From: CAVWSM01 sp963798505
GTDB taxonomy: Bacteria > Actinomycetota > Actinomycetes > Jiangellales > Jiangellaceae
Length of the DNA: 64,000 nt
NCBI GenBank assembly: GCA_963798505.1
Contig: CAWCTX010000008.1
Coordinates: 103,458-167,457, forward strand
Reading direction: 5' to 3'
Part shown: positions 9,942 to 19,909 of the stretch, in pieces
How positions within the stretch are numbered: the stretch's first letter is position 1
Layout: each line of letters starts with the position of its first letter
Made by a program: the position numbers and the translations under genes
Notes under the pieces: generated by a model
Seen by the model: only the letters and a program-made list of their open reading frames with translations
What the model was told of the DNA's origin: nothing
Databases searched by the model: none

Positions 9942-10843
9942 CCGACGAAGGCGAGGTCCGCTCGATCGAGCGTTGGGTGAGCCTGGCCGCCGGAGTGGTT
10001 GCTCCCGTCACCGTGCTCTCGGCGCTGCTGTTCTACTTCGGCTACGCGTCGACCAGAGCGACGTACGAGTTCTTCGGCGTCGACGTCGACACCGTGGGAC
10101 TCGGCACACGCGACTACGTCATGCGCAGCCCGCAACCGCTGCTCGTCCCGATGATCGCGCTGCTCCTGCTTGGGGCCGTCGGTGTGTGGCTGCACTTGTG
10201 GGTGCTGGCGACCGTGCGCGCCGGCAACCAGAAGGGCACGCGGCTCGTCACGCGCCTCGCCTGGGGTGCTGTCGGCGGCGGTGCCCTGCTGCTCGCCGCG
10301 GGCGCGGTGCTGGTCGTGCTGTTCCCCGCTGTGCGCGACTGGCAGCCGTACGACCTCGTGACCCCGGTCTGCATCGGAGCAGGAATCGCACTCCTCGCGT
10401 ATGGGCGGCATGTCCTCGGTCTGCTCGGCACGCCGAGTGGCGCCAACACGACGACACCCCAGGCCGGCTGGCTGCGTGGCCTGTCCGCAGTTCTCGTCGT
10501 CGCCATCGTGGCGGGGTGCGTCTTCTGGGCCACGGCGACCCTGGCAGCTTGGTCCGGGCGCGGGCAGGCCGTCGCCATGGCGGAAAGGTTCGACGAGCTG
10601 CCCGCCGTCATCCTCGACACGACCGAGCGGCTCTACGTTCGCGACCCGACGATCCAGGAGGCGGCCCTCCCGGTCGAGGAGGGTCAGGAGTTCCGCTACC
10701 GCTACCGCAACCTCCGGCTGCTCATCCACGGCGAGGGGCGGCTGTTCCTCGTGCCCGAGCAGTGGTCGCGCAGCGGGACCACCCTCGTCGTGCCCTTGGA
10801 CGGCTCGGTGCGACTGCAGTTCCAGTTCGAGAACCCAGGCTGA
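9938..10843 (+). CDS. Polytopic membrane protein, function unknown
   Basis: A 301-residue protein with about five hydrophobic segments: roughly 14-36, 70-92, 108-132, 142-160 and 183-208. An extracytoplasmic C-terminal domain of ~90 residues contains FRYRYRNLRLLIHGEGRLFL. The GTG start at 9938 overlaps the upstream lipoprotein stop, so the two form a coupled pair. A loop after the first membrane segment (YEFFGVDVDTVGLGTRDYV) is conserved-looking. No enzyme motif is visible. A lipoprotein/membrane partner arrangement suggests an envelope complex; the function is not inferable. Confidence 0.7.
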   Translation: MTDEGEVRSIERWVSLAAGVVAPVTVLSALLFYFGYASTRATYEFFGVDVDTVGLGTRDYVMRSPQPLLVPMIALLLLGAVGVWLHLWVLATVRAGNQKGTRLVTRLAWGAVGGGALLLAAGAVLVVLFPAVRDWQPYDLVTPVCIGAGIALLAYGRHVLGLLGTPSGANTTTPQAGWLRGLSAVLVVAIVAGCVFWATATLAAWSGRGQAVAMAERFDELPAVILDTTERLYVRDPTIQEAALPVEEGQEFRYRYRNLRLLIHGEGRLFLVPEQWSRSGTTLVVPLDGSVRLQFQFENPG

Positions 10844-10867
10844 GGACGCTCGCCCGGACCTGCCAAC

Positions 10868-11818
10868 ATGACGGCCATGGGCATCCTCACCGGCGAAACG
10901 CCAACCGAGCCTGACCCGGATCCGTGGACCGCTGAGTGGTTCTTCGACTGGCTAGTCGGAACGCCCCTGCGCATCGCCATCATCGTTATCGGCGCACTCC
11001 TGCTGCGCCTGGCACTGCACCGCTTCATCGACGGTCTCGTGCTACGCGCGAAGGGCAAACCGCGTCGGTTTTTCGGCAGTCGCAAGGCAGCCCGGATGAT
11101 GGAGGGCACCTCGACGTTGTTCACCGAGCGGCGCGCGCAGCGGGCCCGCACGCTCGGCTCGCTCGGCCGCAGCGTGGTCACGGCGGTTGTGTTCACCGTC
11201 GCGGCCATCATGATCCTCCAGGAGCTCGGCTTCGACGTCGCCGCACTCATCGCGTCCATCGGGATCGTCGGCGTGGCACTCGGCTTCGGCGCGCAGAACC
11301 TCGTCAAGGACTTCATCTCCGGTGTATTCATGCTTGCCGAGGACCAGTACGGCGTCGGTGATGTCATCGACATGGGCGAGGCGACCGGCACCGTCGAGGG
11401 TGTCGGGTTGCGTGTCACCAAGCTGCGTGACGCCGACGGCGCCATTTGGTACGTGCGCAACGGCGAGGTCATCCGGATCGGCAACAAGAGCCAGGGCTCC
11501 TCGCGCGCACTGGTCGATGTCCAGGTCGCGGTCGACGAAGACGTGGCGCGTGTCCGCGAGCTCTTGCAGGAGGTCGCGACTGAGCTGGCGGAGGACCCCG
11601 ACTTCCGCGACCGGATCACCGACGAGCCGGAGGTCTGGGGCGTCGAGTCGGTCTCGCCGGAGGCGGTGACCATCCGCGTCGTCGTGAAGGCCAAGCCGTT
11701 GGAGGGCGGCCCCGTGGCACGAGCGCTGCGCCAGCGGATCCAAGAACGCTTCGAGGACGAGGGCGTACGGCTCCCGCCTCCGCGCGCCGCTCTCCTCCAA
11801 CCCCCGCCCGGCCCCTGA
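10868..11818 (+). CDS. MscS-family mechanosensitive ion channel
   Basis: A 316-residue small-conductance mechanosensitive channel protein that would release osmolytes upon hypo-osmotic shock. Membrane helices lie at about 28-52 and 92-118, followed by the pore-lining TM3 with GVALGFGAQNLVKDFISG at about 137-154, the hallmark of the family. The cytoplasmic beta and alpha/beta domains follow (VGDVIDMGEATGTVEGVG; VTIRVVVKAKPLEGG). The C-terminus is proline-rich. The start at 10868 is 24 bp after the previous stop, so the gene could share a transcript with the lipoprotein/membrane pair. Confidence 0.93.
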   Translation: MTAMGILTGETPTEPDPDPWTAEWFFDWLVGTPLRIAIIVIGALLLRLALHRFIDGLVLRAKGKPRRFFGSRKAARMMEGTSTLFTERRAQRARTLGSLGRSVVTAVVFTVAAIMILQELGFDVAALIASIGIVGVALGFGAQNLVKDFISGVFMLAEDQYGVGDVIDMGEATGTVEGVGLRVTKLRDADGAIWYVRNGEVIRIGNKSQGSSRALVDVQVAVDEDVARVRELLQEVATELAEDPDFRDRITDEPEVWGVESVSPEAVTIRVVVKAKPLEGGPVARALRQRIQERFEDEGVRLPPPRAALLQPPPGP

Positions 11819-11931
11819 CGCGCACGCTCCGTAACGGTTCGGCGACACTGTGGCGGTGGGGGTTGCCCGGTTCCTCGTCCTGCAGTGAAGGTCGGAAGTT
11901 CGGTGTTCGTTAGACGGCGGAAGGGGACATC

Positions 11932-14610
11932 GTGCGTGCGGTGACCTACGCCGTACGCCGCGTACGCCCCCGCGCAACCGTCCTGCTTGTTGCCACCGGC
12001 GTGGTCTTCCTGGCGGTGGGCCTGCTGGCCGTCGTCACCGCCTATTTCGCCGTCGTCACGCAGGAAGGCGTCCGCGACGCGCTGCGTAGCGAGGACCCCG
12101 AACGTCTGGTGACCGTGGCTACCCAGCGTGTCCGGGCCGCCGACCTGGACGCAGTGGAGGCCGCGGCGCCCCGCCAGATCGACACCGTGCTGGGCGCCGG
12201 CAGTGAGCGGTGGGCCGCTCTGCTCTCGGACAGCTTCTGGCTGGTGGGGCGCGAGGCGAACGAGCACACCAGGCTCGTCTCGTACGACGACCCGGCCCGT
12301 GTCGGCACGCTCGCCGCGGGTGCATGGGCGAGCGCCGACTCCGCGCCCGGCTTGGAGGCGGCCCTCCCCGTGCGGGCAGCCGACGCTCTCGGCGTCGGAC
12401 TCGGTGACACGCTCACCGTGCGACCGCTCGTGGGGTCGGGGACCGCCGACGTGCACGTACGTATCGTCGGCTTGTACGAGCCGACCGCGTCGGCAGCGCT
12501 GCCCGCCGATGTCGAGAAGGCGGGTGTGGCCGAGACCGACTTCCGCACCTACGGGCCCGTGGTGGTCGGCCGCGCGGAGCTGCTCGACGCCGTCGGGTCA
12601 GGGCGGGTGACTGCCCGGTGGCGGGCGCTCCCGGATCTCGACGCGATCAGCCCCCACGCCCTGAGGCAGACGGCGCGGGACCTCGAAGTGCTCACAACCG
12701 TCGAGTCCACGTCCGGCGACGACAGCATCTTGCGGGCGACCAGCACGCTGCCGCGCGTGCTGCGCGCCATCGACGAGAAGGTCGCTGCGGCGCGCGCTGA
12801 GGTCGCCTTGCCGGGCGTGGCCTTGTCGGTGCTGGCCGGCGTCACGCTCGTCGTCGTCGCGGGCGTCGTCGCTGACGCGACCCGCCGTGAGCGCAGGGTG
12901 CTGCGAGCCCGCGGCGCATCCCGGGCGCAGCTCGTCGGCCTCGGGTTGACCGATGCACTCCTCGTGAGCCTGCCGGCCGTCGTCTTCACGCCACCGCTCG
13001 CGACGGCGCTCGTCGGTCGGCTTTCCGGTGTGTCGTTTGCCGCGCCGGCCGCAAGCACCTGGCTGGTCGCGGCGACGGCCGCGCTGTGCTGCGTGCTGGT
13101 GCTCGCCGCGCCTGCCGTCCGCACGCCCACGCTCATCGAGGACAACGCCGCGGAGTCGAGGCCATCACGTCGATCCGGGCTCGCGCGGGCCGGCCTCGAC
13201 CTCGCCGTCCTCGCCGTGGCAGTGGTTGCCCTCTGGCAGCTGCGCTCCGGCTCCGGCGGACGGGTGGACATCGCGCTCGTGGTCGCGCCGGCACTCGGCG
13301 TGCTCGCTGGGGCGTTGCTCGTCCCGCGCATGGTCGGTTGGCTGGCCTTGCTGGTCGAGCGGCGCACCGCCCGCCGGCGTGGGCTCGGCACCGCGCTGGC
13401 GGCGCGCGAGCTCGGCCGCCGGCCGCGTGAGCACGCCGGCACGGCCGTCCTCCTGGCGACCGCGCTCGGTGTCGGGGTTCTCACTGCGGCCTACGACCGG
13501 TCGTGGTCGGTCACGGCCCAGCAACAGGTCTCCGCACGGACGGGCGCAGATGTCCGACTGCTGCTTCCGGCCCCGCTGGACGGCGCACCGTCCGAGGTGG
13601 CCGGTGTGCAGTCCGCAATGGGGGTGGTGCACGCCGGCGGCCAGCTTGGCAGCGAGAGCGTCGACCTGCTCGTCGTCGACGCGCGCGCCTACCCGCCCGG
13701 CGATCCCACCATGGCCGCTCTTGCCGCGCCCGGCGACGGCGCAGTGCCGATCGTCGTCAACGACACCGCCGCTCGCGCTGCCGCCCTCGGGACCGACACG
13801 CCCGCGTCACTGCGCATCGGCACTCTGATCATCGACGTCCTCGCGTCGGACGTGCGGCAGAACCTCCCCACAGTTGACACCACGCGTCGCACCGCTGTTG
13901 TCGACCGGCACCGTCTGCAGGGCGCGCTGCTGGCCGCTGCCGAGGCGCTGCCGCTGCCACCCCCACCGCCTCCTGGCTTTCCGGAGCCGCCAACTGGCGA
14001 GGAGCTGGTCCCCGACTTCCCGGTACGGGAGTACTGGCTGACGACGGCCGCAGGCGCGGACAGCTCAGCGGTCTCCGCCGCGCTCCGCACCGCCTACCCG
14101 GTCGCAACGGTGCTCGACCAGGCGGCGCTCGCCGAGCGGCTGCGCACCGACCCGCTGACCAGCGGCGGGCGCAACGCCGGCTGGCTGGCGATCGGTGCCG
14201 CGGCGGTGCTCGCGGTGGTCGGGTTCGCCGGCCAGGTGCTGGTCGGGGCGCATCGCCGCGCGCCGGACCTCGCGGTGGTTCGAGCGCTCGGCCAGCGGCG
14301 CGGCGCGAGTGTGCGAACGCTCGCCGGCGAGCAGACCGCGCTCGCCGCCCTGTCCGTCCTGGCCGGGACCGCCTTCGGCGTTGTCGTCGCGCTGCTCTCG
14401 CTGCCGACACTCGTCCGCACCCCGACACTGGTGCCCGGCGAGCTCAGCACCGACATCGGCCTGCCGCCGGTTGTGGGCATCCCGTGGTTGACGCTGGCCA
14501 TCGTGGTCGTGGCCGGCACGCTGCTGCTCGCTCTGGTGGCGCGCGTGTTCGCGTCGTTCGCGCAGCGCGACCGCCTCACGACGGTGCTCAGAGAGCAGGA
14601 CGACAAATGA
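11932..14610 (+). CDS. FtsX-like ABC permease (first of two)
   Basis: An 892-residue integral membrane permease of the MacB/FtsX/LolE type. The N-terminal membrane segment at about 17-43 is followed by a large extracytoplasmic domain (about 45-285). A first set of FtsX helices spans roughly 285-500 (ALSVLAGVTLVVVAGVVADA), then comes a second extracytoplasmic domain (about 525-735) with a proline-rich stretch (LPLPPPPPPGFPEPPTG). A C-terminal set of helices at about 745-885 includes VVRALGQRRGASVRTLAGEQ. The GTG start at 11932 begins MRAVTYAVRRVRPRAT. Its last bases overlap the next permease start (ATGA, 14607-14610), defining a four-gene coupled operon with the ATPases downstream. Confidence 0.88.
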   Translation: MRAVTYAVRRVRPRATVLLVATGVVFLAVGLLAVVTAYFAVVTQEGVRDALRSEDPERLVTVATQRVRAADLDAVEAAAPRQIDTVLGAGSERWAALLSDSFWLVGREANEHTRLVSYDDPARVGTLAAGAWASADSAPGLEAALPVRAADALGVGLGDTLTVRPLVGSGTADVHVRIVGLYEPTASAALPADVEKAGVAETDFRTYGPVVVGRAELLDAVGSGRVTARWRALPDLDAISPHALRQTARDLEVLTTVESTSGDDSILRATSTLPRVLRAIDEKVAAARAEVALPGVALSVLAGVTLVVVAGVVADATRRERRVLRARGASRAQLVGLGLTDALLVSLPAVVFTPPLATALVGRLSGVSFAAPAASTWLVAATAALCCVLVLAAPAVRTPTLIEDNAAESRPSRRSGLARAGLDLAVLAVAVVALWQLRSGSGGRVDIALVVAPALGVLAGALLVPRMVGWLALLVERRTARRRGLGTALAARELGRRPREHAGTAVLLATALGVGVLTAAYDRSWSVTAQQQVSARTGADVRLLLPAPLDGAPSEVAGVQSAMGVVHAGGQLGSESVDLLVVDARAYPPGDPTMAALAAPGDGAVPIVVNDTAARAAALGTDTPASLRIGTLIIDVLASDVRQNLPTVDTTRRTAVVDRHRLQGALLAAAEALPLPPPPPPGFPEPPTGEELVPDFPVREYWLTTAAGADSSAVSAALRTAYPVATVLDQAALAERLRTDPLTSGGRNAGWLAIGAAAVLAVVGFAGQVLVGAHRRAPDLAVVRALGQRRGASVRTLAGEQTALAALSVLAGTAFGVVVALLSLPTLVRTPTLVPGELSTDIGLPPVVGIPWLTLAIVVVAGTLLLALVARVFASFAQRDRLTTVLREQDDK

Positions 14611-17323
14611 CCTGGCGCCATCTGCTCGTGCGGCTCAGCCGCGGCCATGACAAGGGCCCGCTGGTCCTGCTCGCCGTGCTCGTGCTGCTCACCACGCTGG
14701 CAGCGACCCTCGGAGTCCGCGGCCTGGCGCTCGGCTCCGATGCTGCGCTCCGCGAGTCGATCGAGGAGCTCCCACCGCGGGCTGCCGGCATGACGGTCGG
14801 CGCCACCTCTGCCCAGGTGGGCCGGGCGCTGACACCAGAGGTGCTCGATCGCGGCGCCGAGCGGCTGGAAACCGCCATGACGGCTGAGCTCAACGCCGCT
14901 TTCGACGCGCCCACGTGGTGGATCTCCACGAACAATGTGGACGTCTACCCGCCGGACGCGCAGGGCCAGGCTCGCTACATGATCGACCTGCGCGTGCAGG
15001 GCGGTCTGGCCGACCACATTCGGCTGGTCGAAGGGGAGCTGCCCGGGCCTGGGCTGGGCCCGGACGATGCTGAGGGGCCGTTGTTCGAGGTTGGCGTGAC
15101 CGCGCACAGCGCAGAGACCCTCGGGCTGCGGGTGGGCGACGTGCTGGCGACCGAGGCCACCAATACCAGCTGGACCGGGACCGAGTTTGCGGATCCGGTG
15201 AAGGGCCGACTCAAGGTCACGGGCATCGTCGAGGTGACTGACCCGCAGGCGTCGTACTGGGCGCAGACGCCGACAGGCGGTAATGGCTGGATTGTGGGCT
15301 TGGGCACCGACGTGCCGGAGTATCACGGGGTCGGCTTCCTTGCCCCTGAAGCCGCAGCGACCTTGTCCAGGACCGACATCGCCGACCGCCCGGCCGTCGG
15401 CTGGTGGATCACCACGTCCGGAGCAGACGTGTCTGCGGCACAGGCCAGCACATTGGCGGCCGACGTGCGGCAGTTCGCGACGGCAGCGCCCCGGCTGTCC
15501 ATGGGCATCGGTCTGTCGAGCACCGCCAGCGTCTCGGCAGCCGGGCTCGAGCGGCTGTTCGAGCAGTTCGCGGCCGGTCGCGCCGCCCTGGGTGCGCCGC
15601 TGGCCGTCGCCGTCTCCGGACTCGTCGGGGTCGCTCTGCTCGTGCTCGTCCTCGCGACAGCGCTGGTGTCCGACCGGCGCGCGACGCCGTTCGCCCTGGC
15701 CCGTGCCCGTGGCGCCTCCCCGTTCCAGCTGGCTTCGGTCGCCGCCGTGCAGGCTTTCGTCGTGACTGCACCGGCGGCCGCACTGGGCGTGGTCGTCGGC
15801 AGCGCGCTGCTTCCCGCCGATGTCGGGTCGATCTCGTGGCTGCATGCCGCGGTCTGCTGCGGGCTCGTCATGGGTGCGGCCGCGGTCGGCGCCGTCCGGA
15901 CCGGCCGGCCGACCCGGACGCTCCAGCACGAGTCCGGTGTTCCGCCGCAGGTCGCTCGGTGCGGACGCTCGTCGCCGAGGGCGCCCTGCTGGCGATCTGC
16001 CTCGGCGCACTCGCGCTGGCTCGCCGCCAAGCCCAGCCGGCCGACGACGCGGCCGGCAACCCGCTGCTCGCAGCGGTGCCATGGCTGCTCGGCACGGTCG
16101 CCGCGCTGATCGCACTGCACCTGTCACGCCCGGTCATGTCCTGGCTCACTGCCCGGCTCGCCCGCCGCCAAGGCGCTGTCGGGTTCCTCGGGCTCGCACG
16201 GGCCAGCCGCGCGGACGCCGGCAGTCGGCTCGTCACCATCGCCGTCATCACCACACTGGCAACGACGCTCTTCACGGCGACCGTCGCGAACGCCGTGGCG
16301 GACGGGCAAGAGCGGGCGGCCTGGGATCAAGTGCAAGGCGATGTCCGCATCGACGACATCTCGGCACATCACTCCGAGGTCGACGCCATACGAGAGATGC
16401 CCGGCGTCACCGACGTGGCCGAGGTCTTCGTCGACGAGGGCGTCTACATCCGCGGCGTCCAGGTCGACCGCGGCACCCTCGTGTCCGTCGACCCGGCCGA
16501 GCTGGCAGCGGTCCTGCGCGACTCGCCGCTGCCCGCCCTCGATGCGTTGCTCGCGCCCACGTCCGACGACCTGCCGCCGGTGGTGCTCAACCGTGCGGGT
16601 ACCCGCCTGGGTGACACCGACACGGTCACCATGGACATCGACGGCGAGATCATCGAGGGACGAGTCGTGCAGGTCCTCGACACCATCCCGTACGTCACCA
16701 ACAACACAAACCCCGTGGCGCTCGTCTCGACGTCAGCGCTGCCCGAGGTGCCCGTGGAGAACCGGCGCGCCAACGCGTTGCTGATTCGCGGCGACCTGTC
16801 CGGCGAGCAGGTCGCCGAGCTCCGTGAGGCGTTCCCGCGCGGCGACGTAAGGTCCCGTACCGAAGTGTTCGCCGACCTGCAAGACTCCGGCTTCTCACAG
16901 CTGCTGACGCGGGCGTTCGCGGTCACGACGGCTGCTTCGGCGGCGTACGCGCTGCTTGCCATCGCGATGTGGCTCGTCGTCACGGCGTCTGCGCGCGCCG
17001 CGTTCCTGTCCATCCTGCGCACGCTCGGGTTGACCACCCGACAGGCCGGGCACGTGATGTCGGCGGAGATCACACCGACCGTCCTGCTGGCGGTTGCCGT
17101 CGGCGGGCTGGCCGGATGGGCGCTCACCTGGGTCGCTGCGCCCGCCCTCGACGTCGGCCAACTGACTGCCGGGGTCGACGCCGAGCTGCGCACTCAGCCA
17201 TGGGCGGTCGTGGTGCTCACGGCCGGCGCCGCGCTGATCGTCCTGCTGGCGGTGGCACTGCTGCTCGGCTTCCAGCGACGCCGCTCCCCCACCGACGTGC
17301 TCCGCCTGGGAGGCGAGACATGA
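14607..17323 (+). CDS. FtsX-like ABC permease (second; one frameshift near 15950)
   Basis: The second permease of the operon, about 905 residues. It begins MTWRHLLVRLSRGHDKGP with an N-terminal helix (about 18-40), a long extracytoplasmic domain, FtsX helices (LVGVALLVLVLATALVSDRR) and an RARGASPFQLASV coupling motif. At about 15940-15960 the frame changes by one base (equivalent to a deletion) and resumes with SVRTLVAEGALLAICLGAL. It continues through ARASRADAGSRLVTIAVITT to the terminal TDVLRLGGET. The same architecture as its neighbour suggests a heterodimeric transporter. The terminal ATGA overlaps the next ATPase start. The indel is probably a sequence error because both halves are well conserved. 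Confidence 0.83.
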
Positions 17324-18219
17324 CCCCCTACCTCATCTCCTGCGACGGACTCGTACGGATCTTCAAGACCGAAGGGGTCGAGGTCGTGGCCCTGCAGGGG
17401 CTCGACCTGCATGTCGAGGAGCGCGAGCTGCTGGCTGTCGTCGGGGCGTCCGGCTCCGGCAAGTCGACGTTGCTCAACATTCTGTCCGGACTGGACGTAC
17501 CGTCCGCGGGATCCGCTCGCGTGGCGGGTGCCGACCTGTTGACGATGGACTCGGCTGCGCGCCGCCGCTACCGGCGCGAGGTCGTGGGGTTCGTCTGGCA
17601 GCAGACCGGGCGCAACCTGCTGCCGTTCCTGAGCGCGGTCGACAACGTGGCGCTGCCGATGACGCTCGCGCGGTCGCGCCGCGACCGTCGTACGGCAGCT
17701 ATGGAGCTCCTCGATCTCGTCGGCGTCGCGCACCGCGCCGACCACCTGCCTCAGCAGCTGTCGGGCGGCGAGCAGCAGCGGGTGGCGATCGCCGTCGGCC
17801 TTGCCAACTCGCCCCAGGTGCTGCTCGCGGACGAACCGACCGGCGAGCTCGACACGCACACCGCGGCCGAGGTGTTCGCCGCGCTGCGCCAGGTCAACGA
17901 GGAGCTCGGCGTCACCATCGTCATCGTCACTCACGACGACCAGGTCTCTGGCGAGGTCCGCCGTACCGTCGCGATCCGCGACGGCCGCACGTCGAGCGAG
18001 GTACTGCGTCGCGTCGAGACAGACGAGTTCGGAGTGCAGACGCATGTCGCGGAGGAGTACGCCGTGCTCGACCGGGCGGGGCGCCTGCAGCTCCCCACCG
18101 ACTTCGTCGACGCGCTCCACCTGCAGCGTCGTGTGCGGCTTGCGCTCGAACCCGACCACGTCGGCGTCTGGCCCGACAGCGCGGCGGGCCGCGGCGGCGA
18201 CACAGGAGGAGATCGGTGA
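17320..18219 (+). CDS. ABC transporter ATP-binding protein (MacB/LolD type), first
   Basis: A 299-residue nucleotide-binding subunit that would power the FtsX-type permeases encoded just upstream. Walker A GASGSGKST lies at about 42-50, the signature LSGGEQQRVAIA at about 147-158, Walker B VLLADEPTGELD follows at about 167-178, and the H-loop IVTHDD at about 205. After the ATPase core there is an unusual ~70-residue tail (VETDEFGVQTHVAEEYAVLD and RLQLPTDFVDALHLQRRV) that could be a regulatory domain. The start ATG at 17320 overlaps the permease stop by four bases and its own stop overlaps the next GTG. Confidence 0.93.
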   Translation: MTPYLISCDGLVRIFKTEGVEVVALQGLDLHVEERELLAVVGASGSGKSTLLNILSGLDVPSAGSARVAGADLLTMDSAARRRYRREVVGFVWQQTGRNLLPFLSAVDNVALPMTLARSRRDRRTAAMELLDLVGVAHRADHLPQQLSGGEQQRVAIAVGLANSPQVLLADEPTGELDTHTAAEVFAALRQVNEELGVTIVIVTHDDQVSGEVRRTVAIRDGRTSSEVLRRVETDEFGVQTHVAEEYAVLDRAGRLQLPTDFVDALHLQRRVRLALEPDHVGVWPDSAAGRGGDTGGDR

Positions 18220-18926
18220 CGGAGATATCGCGAGGTGTCGCCACCCGGGAGGATGCGGCGATGGCGCTGGTCGGCAGCGACCTTGTCCGTACGTTCGGCG
18301 CCGGCCAGACGCTCGTCCATGCCTTGCGGGGCGTCACCGTCACCGTGCCCCGCGGCCGGCTGGTGGCGGTGACCGGCCGGTCCGGCGCGGGCAAGACCAC
18401 GCTGCTCAACCTGCTCGGCGGTCTCGAACAGCCCGACGGTGGGTCGGTGCGCCTCGAGGGCGTCGACCTGGCCTCGCTCGACGACGACGGCCTTGCGGCC
18501 GTGCGCCGAAACCAGGTGGGCTTCGTCTTCCAGTCGTTCGGACTGCTGCCGGTACTGTCGGCCGCCGAGAACGTCGGCGTGCCGTTGCGGCTGGCCGGAG
18601 CCGACGCCGCCGAGCGGGAGGCGCGCGTGGCCGAGCTGCTCGAGCTGGTCGGGCTGGCGCCGCACGCCAACCAGCGGCCCGGCGAGCTGTCAGGTGGCCA
18701 GCAGCAGCGGGTCGCGGTCGCCCGGGCGCTCGCCAACCGGCCCGCCCTGCTGGTGGCCGACGAGCCGACCGGTCAGCTCGACTCGACCACCGCGCGGGAC
18801 GTCATGGCGCTCCTGCTCGATGCCGTGCGCACCGAAGGCGTCGCCGCCGTCGTCGCGACCCACGACCGTCCGCTCGTGGAGCTCGCGGACGAGGTGCTCG
18901 AGCTGCAGGACGGCCTGCTGGTCTGA
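18216..18926 (+). CDS. ABC transporter ATP-binding protein (MacB/LolD type), second
   Basis: A 236-residue ATPase ending the coupled operon. Walker A GRSGAGKTT lies at about 54-62, then the Q-loop VGFVFQSFGLLP, signature LSGGQQQRVAVARAL, Walker B LLVADEPTGQLD and switch His in VVATHDRPLV. A ~15-residue extension precedes the canonical domain (MTEISRGVATREDAAMA), and an internal ATG at 18261 (MALVGSDLVRTFG) could be an alternative start. The GTG at 18216 overlaps the preceding stop (GTGA). Two different ATPases with two different permeases imply a hetero-tetrameric exporter or lipoprotein-release system. The substrate is unknown. Confidence 0.93.
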   Translation: MTEISRGVATREDAAMALVGSDLVRTFGAGQTLVHALRGVTVTVPRGRLVAVTGRSGAGKTTLLNLLGGLEQPDGGSVRLEGVDLASLDDDGLAAVRRNQVGFVFQSFGLLPVLSAAENVGVPLRLAGADAAEREARVAELLELVGLAPHANQRPGELSGGQQQRVAVARALANRPALLVADEPTGQLDSTTARDVMALLLDAVRTEGVAAVVATHDRPLVELADEVLELQDGLLV

Positions 18927-18952
18927 GCCGTGGAGCTGAGGCCATGCGGGGG

Positions 18953-19378
18953 TCAAGCCAGCGCAGCGTCCAGAGTGATCGTGGTGCCGGTCAGCGCCTT
19001 GCTCACCGGGCAGTTGACCTTGGCGTCCTCGGCAAGCCGCGCAAACTCCTCCGCGCTGAGCCCGGCCACCGAGCCGCGCACCGTCAGCACGATCCCCGTG
19101 ATGCCCTGACCCGGCTGGAAGGTCACGTCGGCGCGCGTGTCGAGCGCCTCCGGGGGGGTGCCGTTCTTGGCCAGCGTGTTCGACAGCTGCATCGAGAAGC
19201 AAGACGAGTGTGCCGCGGCGATGAGCTCTTCAGGGCTGGTGCGGCCCGCCGGCTCCTCGGTGCGCGCCGCCCACGTGACGTCGTACTTCCCCAAGCCGGA
19301 CGAGTCGAGCGAGACCTGCCCGGCGCCCTCGAAGAGCGTGCCCTCCCAGTGCGCGTTGGCCGTACGGGTGGCTGCCAT
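18953..19378 (-). CDS. OsmC/Ohr-family peroxiredoxin
   Basis: A 141-residue thiol-dependent peroxidase of the OsmC branch that reduces organic hydroperoxides. The first catalytic Cys is Cys60 in AAAHSSCFSMQLS and the second is Cys123 in KVNCPVSKALTGT, the spacing expected of the family. The N-terminus RTANAHWEGTLFEGAGQV is typical. It is convergent with the ABC operon and divergent from the globin gene. The ATG at 19378 is preceded by AAGGAGAT, a clear ribosome-binding site. Confidence 0.92.
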   Translation of the reverse strand: MAATRTANAHWEGTLFEGAGQVSLDSSGLGKYDVTWAARTEEPAGRTSPEELIAAAHSSCFSMQLSNTLAKNGTPPEALDTRADVTFQPGQGITGIVLTVRGSVAGLSAEEFARLAEDAKVNCPVSKALTGTTITLDAALA

Positions 19379-19480
19379 CGACGATCTCCTTCATCTGGAC
19401 GTACGGTTCGACGCCCCAATCCTGCCCGTCGTGACCACGCTCACGCTCACCCGGTCGCAACCCCTGAGACAATGGAGCAC

Positions 19481-19901
19481 GTGAGCCAGCCAGCCAGCAC
19501 CACGCCCGAGCCGACCAGCGGCGCGCCAGAGCTTCTACGACGCCATCGGAGGCCACGAGACGTTCGTCGCACTCGTGCACCGTTTCTACCTGGGTGTCGC
19601 AGACGACCCGCTGCTGCGGCCGATCTACCCCGAGAGCGATCTGTCCGGCGCCGAGCGGCGGCTCACGATGTTCCTCGAGCAGTACTGGGGCGGCCCGACC
19701 ACCTACTCCGCCGAGCGTGGGCACCCCCGGCTGCGCATGCGGCACGCGCCGTTCAAGGTCAACCCCGCAGCCCGCGACGCCTGGCTGCGGCACATGCGCG
19801 ACGCGGTCGACTCGCTCGAGCTGGCCCCGCTGCACGATGCGACGCTGTGGGACTACCTCGAGCGTGCGGCCCACAGCATGGTCAACACCTTCGAGGAGTG
19901 A
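19481..19901 (+). CDS. glbO: Truncated haemoglobin, group II (one frameshift near 19528)
   Basis: Haem protein that binds oxygen and detoxifies NO or assists respiration. From the codons for SFYDAIGGHETF the sequence runs through LVHRFYLGVADDPLLRPIYP, LEQYWGGPTTYSAERGHPRL, MRHAPFKVNPAARDAW with the proximal His, and ends LERAAHSMVNTFEE. The leader MSQPASTTPEPTSGA from GTG 19481 is one base out of frame with this body; the change lies near 19525-19532 (one extra base). The globin lies near the thioesterase and ettA genes, as in other actinomycetes. A second, divergent globin occurs at 50380-50859. Confidence 0.85.
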
Positions 19902-19909
19902 GGCCGGAT

